A DNA stretch of 64,000 nucleotides, taken from NCBI GenBank assembly GCA_902728285.1, contig CACVBU010000237.1, forward strand, positions 1,620,876 to 1,684,875. The letters are read 5' to 3'. Position 1 is the stretch's first letter, and every line of letters begins with the position of its first letter. Source of the DNA: Clytia hemisphaerica. Taxonomy: Eukaryota; Cnidaria; Hydrozoa; Leptothecata; Clytiidae. Below, in pieces: positions 48,046 through 59,650 of this stretch. The notes under the pieces were generated by a model. The model was not told the DNA's origin and ran no database searches. It saw only the letters and a list, made by a program, of their open reading frames with translations. Both the position numbers and the translations under genes were made by a program.

Positions 48046-50952
48046 TGGGAACGCGAAACACAAACGCGAACTACCCATGTCTAAACTTTTCAATATATCT
48101 CCAGAACTAACAGATTTTTTGAAATTCTGTAAAAAGGTCTAAGCTCCTGAATAGTTTTACTATGTTCTGTGAAAAAATCATAACCATCAGTCAAATACTC
48201 GTTCATCTATTTAAGATTGAAGACAAAAATTAGCGAAGAAAAATGAACCTTGAGCACAAAAAATGCTTTTTTAAACACTTTTTTCCACCGAAAAACAAAT
48301 AACTTTTACAGACGTACCTTCCCCAACATGAAAAGCCTCTACTAATTAAAGTAAATGAGATAAGATAAGATAAAACCTTAAAATCAACAGAATTTACAAC
48401 CTTTGTCCAAAGCAAAAGACGTGCTTTTCTCGCCGCCATCTTGTTTTTGAATGAGAATTCTAGAGAATTCCATTTGGTTCCAGTCCTGCGGTCTTTTTTC
48501 ATCCAATCAGATCGTGCGGTTTCACTTTCGCTTTCTCTAGTCCAATAAGACTGCGGGATTTGAGTCATGTGACATCTCTATTAAAAAACCCGCGCGAATT
48601 AAAATAGAAATACAGGGGTCCACTACTGGCTACAGGAACTGAAGCAAGCAATTAAGGCCAATAGTTTTGGTTTTTTCTGAAGGACAAAGGTAAGGAAGCT
48701 TTACTGAAAGAGGGATAAGGCTGGGACAATCTATTTAAAAGATATGGACAAAAAAAGGCACTTTTTTTGGTGATAATTAAGATTTTACTTAGAAACTTTA
48801 ATTCTCTTACCCCAGTCTTGGGCCCCCTGATATGAGCAAGGGAACCATGATGGCTACCCCTACTGAAAATTTCAGATCAAAACAAACAAGGAATTAATTC
48901 CTGTATATAACTCGAAAAATTGGAAAAAGCTGGTTTTTGACTGTTTCTGATCCTAAAGTGCTGTTTTTGGTAAAAGCTATACATTTTGTGTTTGGATTTC
49001 TAGAAGCTTACCATTCATTGTCAAAATTTTTTTATTTGAAAGTAATCTTCTGAATAAAAAGATATAGTCAAATCTTGTAGGGTCATTTTTTAAAAATTTT
49101 TGCCAAATTTGATTTTCGCATTTCGCCATTTTACCCTACGCAAACGCACGTGACTCACGGCAGTTCACTTGCAAGTGAACGTTCCTTTGCCAGGGTCAAC
49201 CCATGCCATGTGAGGGGAATTGGGTAGTCAGTTCAAGGTGCTGACAGGACGCTCTAGAAGCGTCTATAGTCAGTCTCACAACTGCCATATAATATAAACA
49301 AACTCAACATTCTCACAAAAGTTGTCTTTATTTCCCAGATTTCGTCTAAGCGTACTTTCACAATAATTTATGTAATGAATTTTCGGCAGTCCACATCGGG
49401 TTCAACATATACGCGTGTTTTTATTCACGTGACCGAGGTGCCTACTAAAACAATCCGGGGGTAAGTGGCAAAGCAACACAGCAGATTAATCGTAAATTAA
49501 AGAAATATATTTTGGCATTGACAATCAAATAAAATATATTACATTATATTTCCTTTAATTCAAAAATCAAAAATTCATTTTGCATTCATTCGGGAAAAAA
49601 GAAAATAATAATGAAAGGATTCCGTCAGGTTTATGCATATATTAATTTGCGAGATATTCTATTCGCCGCGCGAGCGCATTTTTCGTAGACTAGTCAGAAT
49701 ACTTTCTTTTACTCGCGGGATTGATGGTAACTTTTCATCTTCGTTTTTTTTTAAATGAAGCACAACCAAAAAAAAAATGAAACTTCAAAAATTTGCGTAT
49801 TTCCAGTGAGTAAACGATTCTGAGAATTAACAAAATTGATGATGATGATTTTTTTTCGGTCAGGCAAATGTCTCGTATTGGGGGTTCTAGTCTTGACCCC
49901 TAAGCCTACGCGAGATTAAAGCGTTTGGGTAAACGAGACAAAACTCCAAAAAAGCTGGTGTTTTGAAACGCTTCCGTGCGATCGAAATATTGCTGTTTGT
50001 GACGGACTGATAGTTGCGAAAATAGGCCTCTAAAGCCTCCTGCAACTCAACCAAATAGAAATAGAAATAGAGATAGAAATAGGTCCTAAATCCGCCGACA
50101 GCCCTGCCTAAATCCGACCCACCAAATAACTGGTATGAAAAAAATTCTATGTTTACAAACATTCCCTTTCCCAGTTGAACAATAAACTATATTGCAAGAA
50201 CTCTCGAAACAAAACATCTAACAAGATGACTAAAATGTCAAGATGTCCAATTACCGTAAGTTGATCTAATATATCGACATCCCTCTCGTCTAATTCCGAC
50301 ACCCTTCTTTAGAGAAAGGAATAATATGAAAGCTTGAATCACTGATTGAAAAAGGATTATTCCTCCCTGACCACTAAGCAAAGAAAAACAGTTCCAACCT
50401 TTCTATAAATTTCAGCTGATAAAAAGTGTGTCGGAATTAGTTGGAATTGTTGTTTTAGATTAGAGCTGAAACTTTGCATAAAACAAACAGAGCACCACTG
50501 TCTAAAATTTGGCATTACATACCTTCTAAAATTGAAAGAAATATATTTATACCTACTATTGGATGTTTAAAGTCCCATACTTCAGCTAGCTACGGTGTCG
50601 TCAGGCGTCAAGCCTTGTTCTTGTGGGCTTGTGGCAAGTCGTTGAAAGAAAGTGTGAAAAATCTCCAAAAACACTTTCGTTTTCTAAAGCTTAGCCTCGC
50701 CACTTGATTACATATTAAGTATGTCAGGCTAAGTTAATAGATTCACCTCCTTAGTTTTACTATTTCGAGAAGCAGCTTAGGTGATAAAACTTGAAGCGTG
50801 GCTGAAATGTTTATCTCCACAATGTCAAAAATAATAGTGATGTTGATGTGGCGCAAGATTCAAAACACCAACCAGCAACCACCGATGACCTACCGAAAGG
50901 AGCAGTAAACAAAGTCCACAACAAATTTCTCCATTTTTCAGAGGCAGAAGAC

Positions 50953-53900
50953 ATGGCTGGTTCAATGCGCATTTTAAAATTTGCTGGTACAATAGCACTG
51001 GTCATATTCTTTTACGCAAGCTCAATATGCTTAACATTTTATAATAAATGGATGTCAAAGGTATGCAATTTTGAATTTAGCAAAATCATCATCAGTTTGG
51101 CAAACAATATCATCCTCTAGGATGCAAGTCAAATTTTTTAAGTCTCTGGACCTAGACGGAGGCTTGATTATTATCAGTTAGGGTTACGGTTGAAGCTCGA
51201 GAGTCACAATCTGACGCCTTCTTAGCTAGGGGCACCAGCAGTAGCAGTAATAAGTAGGGTTGGGAGCTATTGGGAACCAAGGTTGCTTGCATTTGGTATA
51301 AGGGGAAGATTTCAGAACAATACAAAAACAGAGTTAGAAACACTTGAGAAAGACACAGACAGAAAATCAGGAAAGAAGGTAAGATTCCACATAAAAATGT
51401 CTGGGACGATTGGTTGAAACATGATGGGACTGTTGCATATCTGGTCTGTATTTTCACTTACTGTAAAATCGAAAGAGAAATCGTGTATTTTTTAATACGC
51501 CGCTCATTAACTCAAATAAAATGACTTTGGAGGTTCGGTGAAATGGTGGATGGCCGTCCCATGTTTTGTCAGATAGATAAACCATCTTATCAGAAAGTTT
51601 GTCTCTTCCTGATGTTGCCGCACAACACTTAACACTTAGATAAGTCCCAAAATGGTGGATTTCAAGCAAAAAGCCTTACAAAACAGCCAAAATATCGGCT
51701 CCAAAAAAGCCAAAAAGACAAAGGAAGTGCCATCAAAGTTGTTGCTTTTCTTTCTCTCGTAGCTTCTGCTTGCATCTTAGATTCTTTGTTTATATTACTT
51801 TCAGTATTGTTTACCTCTGCATATGGAGTCAATGGGTCTATTTTAGCGCTGTTGTTTTGGTGGAGATTCTAATAGGCGTATTCAAGATATACATCCATAT
51901 CTAAGGCAGTAAGAATCCTAATTAGTTGTATTGCAAGACCATGAAAATATATATTGCATAGTGTAGCTTGGCTCAGATTCATTATATCTTAGGTAACATT
52001 TGCTTTTTATTCTTTTTATTTTTAGAAATATACATTTCCATTGACAGTAGCAATGGTCCATTTTGTAACAGTTTTTCTCTTGGCTGCATTCTTCAGACGG
52101 CTACTTGAGATATACCAAAAAGAAGATAGGACTGTACTGGATTGGAAAGTATATATCAAAAAGGTTTTTCCATCAGGTAAACAGATACTCTTTTTAAAGG
52201 TGTAATTTACTATGATTTACTTACTTACTTTGGTATTTCGGAATTCTGAAATTGTTTCGGTATCAGAAATCCATGAATTTTTGCTACAAAATTTCGGTAT
52301 TATAAAGTTTTTATCCCCTTTTTTCGGAATTCATACATGAAAAATCAAATTTGATGAAAAATTAGTCAGAACGAGGAAAAATACATAAGTATTTTTTTAC
52401 GAATTTCGGAAATTTTGGCAAAATTATTTGGTATTTCGGAAATCGCAAACCCTGTACGCCCCCATTAAATGCTGGCTTCAAAAATCTGCAAAAATCTCTA
52501 TTTTTATTTTTTATTAAAGATTGTATTTTTTTCTTATTTTATAAGCAATATCTGCGTCACTGGACATTGGATTGTCAAACTGGAGTATTATGCTAAGCAC
52601 TGTTTCCTTGTAGGTAGTATGAGGTGCTTATGTATCTATTCTATCGGCGCCCCATGAAGAACTTCAGACAGTTTTTTTACGTTTAGTGCGCGAACAAATC
52701 TCTTTTAAATACTTGGATTTGATTATAGAAAGTATATATCATTTATTTTTTTTTGAATTTGGATTTTAAAATCTAATAGCTATAGAATGTTTTGAGCCAA
52801 ATTTAGAAAAAGTAATTCCTCAAATTTTAAGTTAGGTTGTATCCTTTCTAAGTTCTTAATATAAGAAATTAAGAGGTCATCTTTTTCGGCTTTAAGAAGT
52901 CAAATGTCCTACTGTCCTAGGTCACCTAGATTATCAATTTTATACACCCTTGTAATTTCAAGATCCCATTACATGGAATACTCTGCCTTAAAAATTAGCT
53001 GATTCACTTTTATTTATCTTTTATTGCTTTTAAACAAACACTTTCAAAAGTTTCCACTTTTCGGCTTCCTTACTGTAAAATTTAAAACACAACTAACCAG
53101 TACAAATTATACGCATAGTTCTTCAGTTTACACAACTTTTTCTTTTTTCTTTTTAGATATACAATGGCAAAGTCTACAGCAATCATCTTCATTCTTTTAT
53201 TTTCTGTGATGCTAGGATTAGAGAAACCAGTAAGTGCTAAAAAATTCGACGATACTATCAGTATTTTTGCCAAGGATAAGTATTGATTTTTAGTTATTCT
53301 TCCTTTATATTTATTTCCATAAAATACTTTGTTGATTATCTGCCTTCGCACGCTTTAACTTTAAAATCAAGCAATACAACGTTTTAATTATTAACAGCTC
53401 ATCATAATTTTTATTTAAAGACCAAATCTTTGATCCTTGTGGTGCTGCTGATTAGCGTTGGTTTGTTCTTGTTTACATTCAACTCAAGTCAATTTGATAT
53501 GTTTGGCTTTGTTATTGCACTGATTGCAGCTGTATTTTCTGGTATCCGTTGGACCACAACTCAGCTTCTCATGCAAAAGAAATCAATGGGTATGTAAAAA
53601 AACTGTGAGATTTCCAAGTATGACCATTTATAAAGCTGACCTTTTCACCATTGTATATTATTATTTGTTATGAATATTAAAGCCCCTCTCAGTTGACAAA
53701 AAATACACACATTCCACAGGAAAAAATCCGTGAATCACATGCGTGTGAAAACCAATTTCCGAGCATGTGATCCTGCAAAAAATCACATGCGTGTGAAAAT
53801 GTAATTCACAATCCATCTTTTCTCACTTTTGAAATAGAATAGAAGTGAGTTACTTTTAGGGTATTAAACCTCTCTCTCTAAGAAATACAAACAATCCTAT

Positions 53901-56597
53901 TTGTGATTTTAAATCTGGTCACACCCCATTTAATAAGTCGAGAAAAGATGGCTTGTGAATTGTATTTTCACACGCTTGTAATTTTTTTCAGAATCACATG
54001 CACAGAAATCAGTTTTACCAAGCATGTGATTTCCATACTTTTTCCTGTGTTCATCACACAACTTATTTCCAAAATTCACACATTCACCCAAAAAGCTTTT
54101 TCAAAAACCCATCTAACTGCACTCAAATGATTTTTTAATAAGACTTAGAAAAATGGGGAAAATTTTACAAATTAAGATTGGAATTTCACATATTTACTCC
54201 AAAAAGTTGTGAGCTTCCTGCATATTCACTCAAAAAGAAAATCAAAATAAAGTGCATTTTCTAGCAAATTATTTCAGTTTATGCAATATTCTTAGATTTT
54301 TATGCATTTAATGTGAACCACTGAGGGTTTTTTCATGCAATGGTGAACCACTGGGGTTTTTTAATATAAAACAGTAAATTTTAGCTGAGCCTCATCTGTT
54401 CTTATTTATCTCAAATGTTTTTAAAATGTTCTTAAGTATTCACTAAGTATAAAACAGTAAATTTTAGCTGAGCCTCATCTGTTCTTATTTATCTCAGTCA
54501 AATGTTTTTAAAATGTTCTTAAGTATTCACTAAGTATAACGTGCTTATGTAACTTTACATAATATAATATTATGATTACAACGAGAAAAATTAGCATATG
54601 TCAGCACAAAATAATAATCAATAAAATGTATTGTTTTTCTTTCAACCAGGTCTTCAAAATCCTTTAGATGCCATTTTTCATATCCAACCCGTCATGGCGT
54701 TAACCATGGTTGTATTTGCTTTCTCAATGGAAGGTATGTTGTATTTAACAATATAAAAATAAACATAATAAAGAACCAGGATTTTTCGCAAAGTACTCTC
54801 ATTGCCTAATAAACTCTTTACAACAATAATTTTTCCCAATCCCCCAGACCTTAAAGGATCCTTAGGTAAATCTTGAGCTGTGAAAATGAAAGTCACTTTT
54901 AGTTTTAATAAGAACCTTTGCTGTACAAATTCCACTTCGACAATTGCTTCTGTGTATAATGAAATTTGATGATTTTCCTACCCCCGTTTATGAGGCACCT
55001 GGTACGGATAGCCTTAGGATAATCTAAAGAAAATATACTATTTTGCTGGTCATAATACACAAACGTTGTCCACACGCTGTAAACAACCTCGTGCTTAACC
55101 TCGACTAATGTCATTATGGTGCTTAAAATTGTTATGTTTTACCGAGTATATGGGCTGGATACCAAGTTTTTTAAGGGCTTCTGACCATAGTAAGAAAATT
55201 TGATTTTTCTTTTTAAAGATGGAGCTTTTTGTTTTAGATTAGAAAAAGAGCAGATTGATTAAGGGTCAATCAATGTCAATTTCTTTTCACAGGACCTCAA
55301 TTTGCATCGTCATCCCTAATCTTTCGATATTCAAGCTTCCATGTTTTGCTGACATCCCTGGTTATCATACTGTCTGGTGCTTTTCTAGCCTTCTTGTTGA
55401 CAATATCAGAATATTTAATGGTGTCTCAAACTTCGAGTCTGGCTTTATCAATCGCCGGTATATTAAAGGTATATTTTTTCTCCTGCCTTTTAACGTATTG
55501 TTGAGATTCAAAATCGAGACAAGTTTTTTTGGTTTAGAGGTTAATGATAGATGTCTTGGTCTTAGTGTAGCGCCTTGGATTCTCAGAGTTCTTAAAATCC
55601 ATAAATTCAACTATACTATATATCACACCCTTTTCTTACAGACCTATTGGGAACCCTTTGCACTGAAAAAATTGCCCAAAATATCGTCCCCGGTGGAAAA
55701 TTTTCCTCCAATTTTTATACCCACTGAAAAGTAAACCAATCTTCGCTGCAAAATGTTATGCTATTTTTTTTAATCCCCACTGAATTTTCTCTGACTTGAA
55801 AACAAAAGAATTTCAATCCCCAGCCATAAAAGATATGGGGATATAAATTCCATCGCGTCAGTCCGTTATTTTTATTCCCACTGGATGAAAAAATCATACC
55901 GGGTCTATGAGAAGGGAGTGTTATATGTGACTTAGTCGTCTTCAGCACTGCTTAACGAAAATTCTTTTCCTCTTAGTTTCATCTTCAGTTTCTTCAGATT
56001 TTTATTTATTATTTTGCTTGGGGAAATTTATTTACTTTTTTCTTTCTAGGAACTAGTGACATTAACAATAACAGCAGAATTAGGTGGTGATCGGATGAAC
56101 GGTGTTAATGTGATTGGATTGATCATTTGTATGACTGGCATAAGTGTTCATGTGGTTTCTAAAGCACTTAATGGTGAGTTGATTGATCCGTTAATCTTTT
56201 GTCTTCAATCCTGTCAATGATTTAAGCCCGAAATAACTCCCAAGAGAGCTATTTTCACAACCTCTAAATTCTTCTCGGGTCTGGAAATGTTCGTCAATCT
56301 GTATAGATATAAAATGTAATAACCCAATATGACGACGAATGTGTGAAGGATGTGTGTAATATTTGGGCATTTTTGGCTTTTGAGAGTCTTTTTTCAAATT
56401 CAGTACGATAGCTTAATGTTTTGTTACTTTTAGAAAACAACAGTGGTGGAAGTGTGAATAGAGCCTTAACAGACGATGAAAACCCTGATTCCATTGCATT
56501 CAAATCGTTACTTACTGAAGAAGATTTTGATGAAGAGATATTATTTGAATCGAATCATTCTTCAAAAGGTTGGAAAACACTCTCGACGTTGGAGTAG
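50953..56597 (+). CDS. SLC35C2: SLC35C2 nucleotide-sugar/GDP-fucose-type transporter family member
   Basis: Nine exons: 50953-51060, 52026-52176, 52546-52609, 53157-53229, 53421-53589, 54650-54733, 55293-55468, 56050-56173, 56434-56597. All junctions are GT-AG and in phase, giving 370 residues (human about 365). It is a ten-helix Golgi or ER-Golgi membrane protein of the triose-phosphate/nucleotide-sugar transporter superfamily; mammalian SLC35C2 has been linked to Notch fucosylation. Diagnostic matches are FYNKWMSK, SLDIGLSNWS, LYTMAKSTAI, GIRWTTTQLLMQK, GLQNPLDAIFHIQP, QTSSLALSIAGILK and the acidic tail EEDFDEE. The start is the ATG at 50953: the frame is open upstream but has no earlier ATG, and a strong acceptor (CATTTTTCAG, AG at 50940-50941) ends 11 bases before it, so the 5' UTR is probably spliced. 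Introns 1, 2, 5 and 7 carry dispersed elements. Confidence 0.96.
52200..52455. repeat. GGTATTTCGGAA repeat in SLC35C2 intron 2
   Basis: Repeated GGTATTTCGGAA, GGTATTATAAAG and TTTCGGAATTC motifs, similar in style to the 58220-58475 element (GGTATTTCGAACCCC). Confidence 0.4.
53690..54070. mobile_element. Inverted-repeat element with CACATGCGTGTGAAAA units, SLC35C2 intron 5
   Basis: Left part holds CACAGGAAAAAATCCG and two ATCACATGCGTGTGAAAA units; the right part has their complements and ends TTTTTCCTGTG. Several GAGCATGTGAT-like blocks pair. Confidence 0.6.
54362..54545. repeat. Two tandem copies of an 85-bp MITE-derived unit
   Basis: AACAGTAAATTTTAGCTGAG, CTGTTCTTATTTATCTC and ATGTTCTTAAGTATTCAC occur twice in a row, with one copy carrying a 5-base insertion. 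The motifs belong to the CACGTTTTTT family. Confidence 0.65.
55640..55925. repeat. Dispersed element, copy of 25140-25425 inverted, SLC35C2 intron 7
   Basis: Contains AAAATATCGTCCCCGGTGGA, AATCCCCACTGAATTTTCT and GGTCTATGAGAAGGGAGTG, matching the other copies. Confidence 0.65.
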
Positions 56598-56599
56598 CT

Positions 56600-56785
56600 G
56601 ATGTGATTCTAGTGAAATGTGATAAAGTAGAGTCGGTATTTATTACGTGACCAGCCCAGTTATCATGAAACGGCCAGAAAACTCGGCCTCTTTTAGCTCT
56701 TTTGAAGGAACAGGGTCTCGAACTGCCAACCCCTGGTTTGGTTTGAGGTGTTGATGTCTGGACCACTCGGCACTCGCTCTACATA
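56600..56785 (-). mobile_element. tRNA-derived SINE in or near the SLC35C2 3' UTR
   Basis: On the minus strand, GAGCGAGTGCCGAGTGGTC resembles a tRNA-Ser/Leu A box and AGTTCGAGACC a B box about 50 bases on, followed by an unrelated tail reaching the SLC35C2 stop region. Confidence 0.55.
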
Positions 56786-58852
56786 TGACTTCACCTGTAA
56801 CTACAACCATCCTTTGATTTACTCGAGTTTTCGAGTCAAGGTTCAAATTATTCAAAATGCTTTGAAGTGTCAAGGTTCAAATACTGTTTGATTATCAGGA
56901 GCAGTAGCTGATAATTTGGATGATAATCAACATCTTAATACACTTAGGTGAAGTATAGTAAAAAATGACACTTTCTTACAAAGATAACCCTGAAACTTGC
57001 AATAAAAGTAAATAAACTCCATTTGAAACGAGAAATCGGAAATCTGGTGTATTTCAATCATAGATGATATTTTTATTGCTTAGCTAAAATTTTTATATTT
57101 TTCATTATTTTCTAACAGCTTAAATATAAAACCGAAAACAGAATGAAAATATTTTCGCTATTTTTCGTTTGAAAGTGAAAGTGAAAGTGAATATTATTTT
57201 TAGTAGGGGTCAGTCAGTCTGAATCGCATACTTTTCTACAGAAAAGTGATGTTAGTATATAAGAAGCACGAATTTGATCGTACTTTCCTTAGTAGTATGG
57301 AGTTTCATACTCTCTAACCAAAGCTTTCCGACAGTGGTGTGCTGAGACACTTAGGAGTTTATACACCTGCGAGGACATCCGTTCTCCCGTGTAGTTCGAG
57401 TGTCATGGTATACACCATGGCTCGGCAGCTTACATCTGCAGGGTTGCAATGTCTACTTGCACTGTGATTCCTAACTCCATCGTGGGTAGGACTCATCCCG
57501 AAGCATCGGAGGGTATATCTATCTAATCAAAATTTATACCACATAAGCAAAAATCCCATCAGAAGCTACCAGGAGTATGGTATTCATAACCCAGTTTGAA
57601 TTTGTTTACATTGGTGTGAATTTCGATTCCAATTAGATTCGCGTATTTCCAATCAAAACAATAATAGCCCGTGATTTCAAAAAATTGTTTAACATTCTAT
57701 AGAACTCTGCGTGTCTTTCTTCTGTTTTTCCATAAGTCCGATACACAAGATTACATCGATTTTTTTTTACAAAGACTGTAAGCTGAGCTTCTCAGCTAAT
57801 TCGTTAGAGGATGCAACTTTTGCTAAAATTGCCCTGCAGAGCACACCGAGTACAATAGCTTACGAGCAGGTAGCGTTCGAGCAGGTCTCGATGGTAACAA
57901 TTTAATAGACGGGGGACTTTAATAAGAGGGTACGTTGGAAAATCAACTTCAAAAGGAAGTAAATGAGCTTAAAACAGGCTAATCTGGACAACTAACATAC
58001 CTCTTTTATTGACCTGGTAAATTTTTTCCAAGACAAGGGAGGGGGTACGAAAGAATCAAATAAGTAACAAGTGAAGCATTTGTTATTTGGTACTCATCTA
58101 AAGCAAAATTGGCAAAAAGTCCTTTTTTTTCTATCGCGCAGTATTACAATCCGGGAAAAAAGCTCAAGTGAAAGGGTCATTTTATTTGTTTTGTCCATTA
58201 TTTTCATTTAGGAAAGCGTATTTGGGGGGGGGGTTTGTACTTTTACGGTGTGACGGGATTGGCCCTTTTTTAGTACGGTATTACGGGATTTGACGAAAAA
58301 AGGGACGGGAAAACGGTATTTTAAAATCAGACGGTGACGGTATTTAGGTACATTTTTGCCCTGTACAAGCCGGTGTGACGGTGTTATTATTTTTTCAATT
58401 TTCGGGATTCCGGGATTCAGCAAAAATTTTGACGGGAAAACGGTATTTCGAACCCCTACAAACCCCCCCCCCCCTATTTTCTTCTAAGAGCATTAAAATA
58501 AAGGATTGAAAATTAGTTTTAAAAAATGTCTTCCACCTTCCAGTGAAAAATTAAAATTTAGATTTAAAAATATCCGATACTGTTGCTCGAAAAGTCTGAA
58601 ACTTATATTTCATCGAAACGCATTTAAAAAAAATCGATTCTATGGTGTTTTTTTTTCAAGCATTTATTGTGTAAATATCCTTTTTTTAAATATTGAATAG
58701 GGAACAAGCTCTTTTTGAAATTAAGCTGATTTTCAAGCAACAAAACTAGTGACAAGGTAAACGCCCGGGCTATTTTGGGTGCTTCCGTAAAAAACATTAT
58801 GTCATAAATATCACGAATCAAACTCGACAATACTTTTTACTGATACCTTGTA

Positions 58853-59103
58853 CAGGGTGTCCCTAATTAAAGTATCGAGTTTGAACATGCGATTGAGTAG
58901 AAAAGTTTGTGTGTGTTATCGCTAAAATATAAGAACGTTCTCCATCACACAGGCTTATTACAATAGGTAGTTACAACGTATAAATTAATTGTAATGACAA
59001 AGAAAAAAGAGGGAGAGCTTAAAATACAATTTTGTGAACACGCACATAAAACGTTCTACTCATAGTTGTGTTTCGACTCGATACTTTAATTAGGGACACC
59101 CTG
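58853..59103. mobile_element. 251-bp TA-flanked MITE with CAGGGTGTCC ends
   Basis: Inverted ends CAGGGTGTCCCTAATTAAAG and complement, TA on both sides (58851-58852, 59104-59105). The interior is the reverse complement of 3618-3869 with few differences. Confidence 0.88.
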
Positions 59104-59263
59104 TACTAATATCGCTAAGATATTAGGAAGATAACCAGGCCCCGAGGGAGATTGCAACCAAATTTTCAAACTAAAACTTTATTTAAAAAAACATATGTTT
59201 AATTGAAATTCCTAAAAAACATAATTAATGTTTCGATGACGCTCTCAAAAGACACATTTCCAT

Positions 59264-59322
59264 CTTGCGTGTTGTAATTTGGAGCTTTTTAAGTTAAAAA
59301 GCTCCAAATTACAACACGCAAG
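59264..59322. repeat. Perfect 27-bp-arm hairpin upstream of eL41
   Basis: CTTGCGTGTTGTAATTTGGA and seven further bases pair exactly with the right arm (59296-59322) around a 5-base loop. It lies 250 bases before the eL41 ATG. Confidence 0.92.
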
Positions 59323-59572
59323 AAGTCCCTTGCGACTTTGGAAAAACTCTCAAGAGAGCTGACAAATTAATCTTACTGGATTCTATTCAATCTGAAATGA
59401 TGGTTTTTTAGAAGCATTTCATTTTCATTGTTTTGATAGTGGAAAAGAAAAGATTTGCACTTAAAGGTGGTTAACAATTATATTGATGACACAGTGGATG
59501 GATTATAACGACTTGATATAAATATCAGTAGAGAAACTTGAACAAAACACACACCATTCTACATCAGTCAAC

Positions 59573-59650
59573 ATGAGGGAAAAGTGGAAGAAGAAACGTA
59601 TGAGACGCCTGAAGAGAAAACGCCGAAAGATGCGAGCCAGATCTAAATAA
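59573..59650 (+). CDS. RPL41: 60S ribosomal protein eL41 (RPL41)
   Basis: A 25-codon frame, ATG at 59573 and TAA at 59648, encodes an almost wholly basic peptide (MREKWKKKRMRRLKRKRRKM, then five more residues) that differs from the well-known animal eL41 at only a few positions. eL41 is the smallest ribosomal protein, a single helix bridging the two subunits. The reading frame is uninterrupted and followed directly by AATAAATAAAT, a possible polyadenylation signal. A pyrimidine-containing AG (CATTCTACATCAG) ends 5 bases before the ATG and could be a 3' splice site. It could be a processed copy, but no poly(A) tract or target duplication is visible, so I take it as a real gene. Confidence 0.92.
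   Translation: MREKWKKKRMRRLKRKRRKMRARSK

Larger units (their letters stand above)
40834..50941. other. 10-kb interval without a recognised gene
   Basis: Holds a hairpin (42218-42369), a nested tandem array (43624-44970), an inverted-repeat element (45825-46618), a tRNA-like segment (47973-48045) and a segment (45055-45255) duplicated at 51430-51545. Frames at 41081-41278 and 41370-41627 are short and unconvincing. Confidence 0.55.
56786..59572. other. Gene-free interval between SLC35C2 and eL41
   Basis: 57200-57905 is less AT-rich, has a TATATAAG near 57258 and looks like a repeat or LTR fragment of unknown type. 58220-58475 is a C/G-tract-bounded MITE (GGGGTTTGTA and TACAAACCCC). Then come the CAGGGTGTCC MITE and a perfect hairpin. 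Confidence 0.5.

Noticed and set aside
50848-50952. Earlier GTG start for SLC35C2
   Set aside because: No ATG in frame; a strong 3' splice site lies between it and the ATG at 50953.
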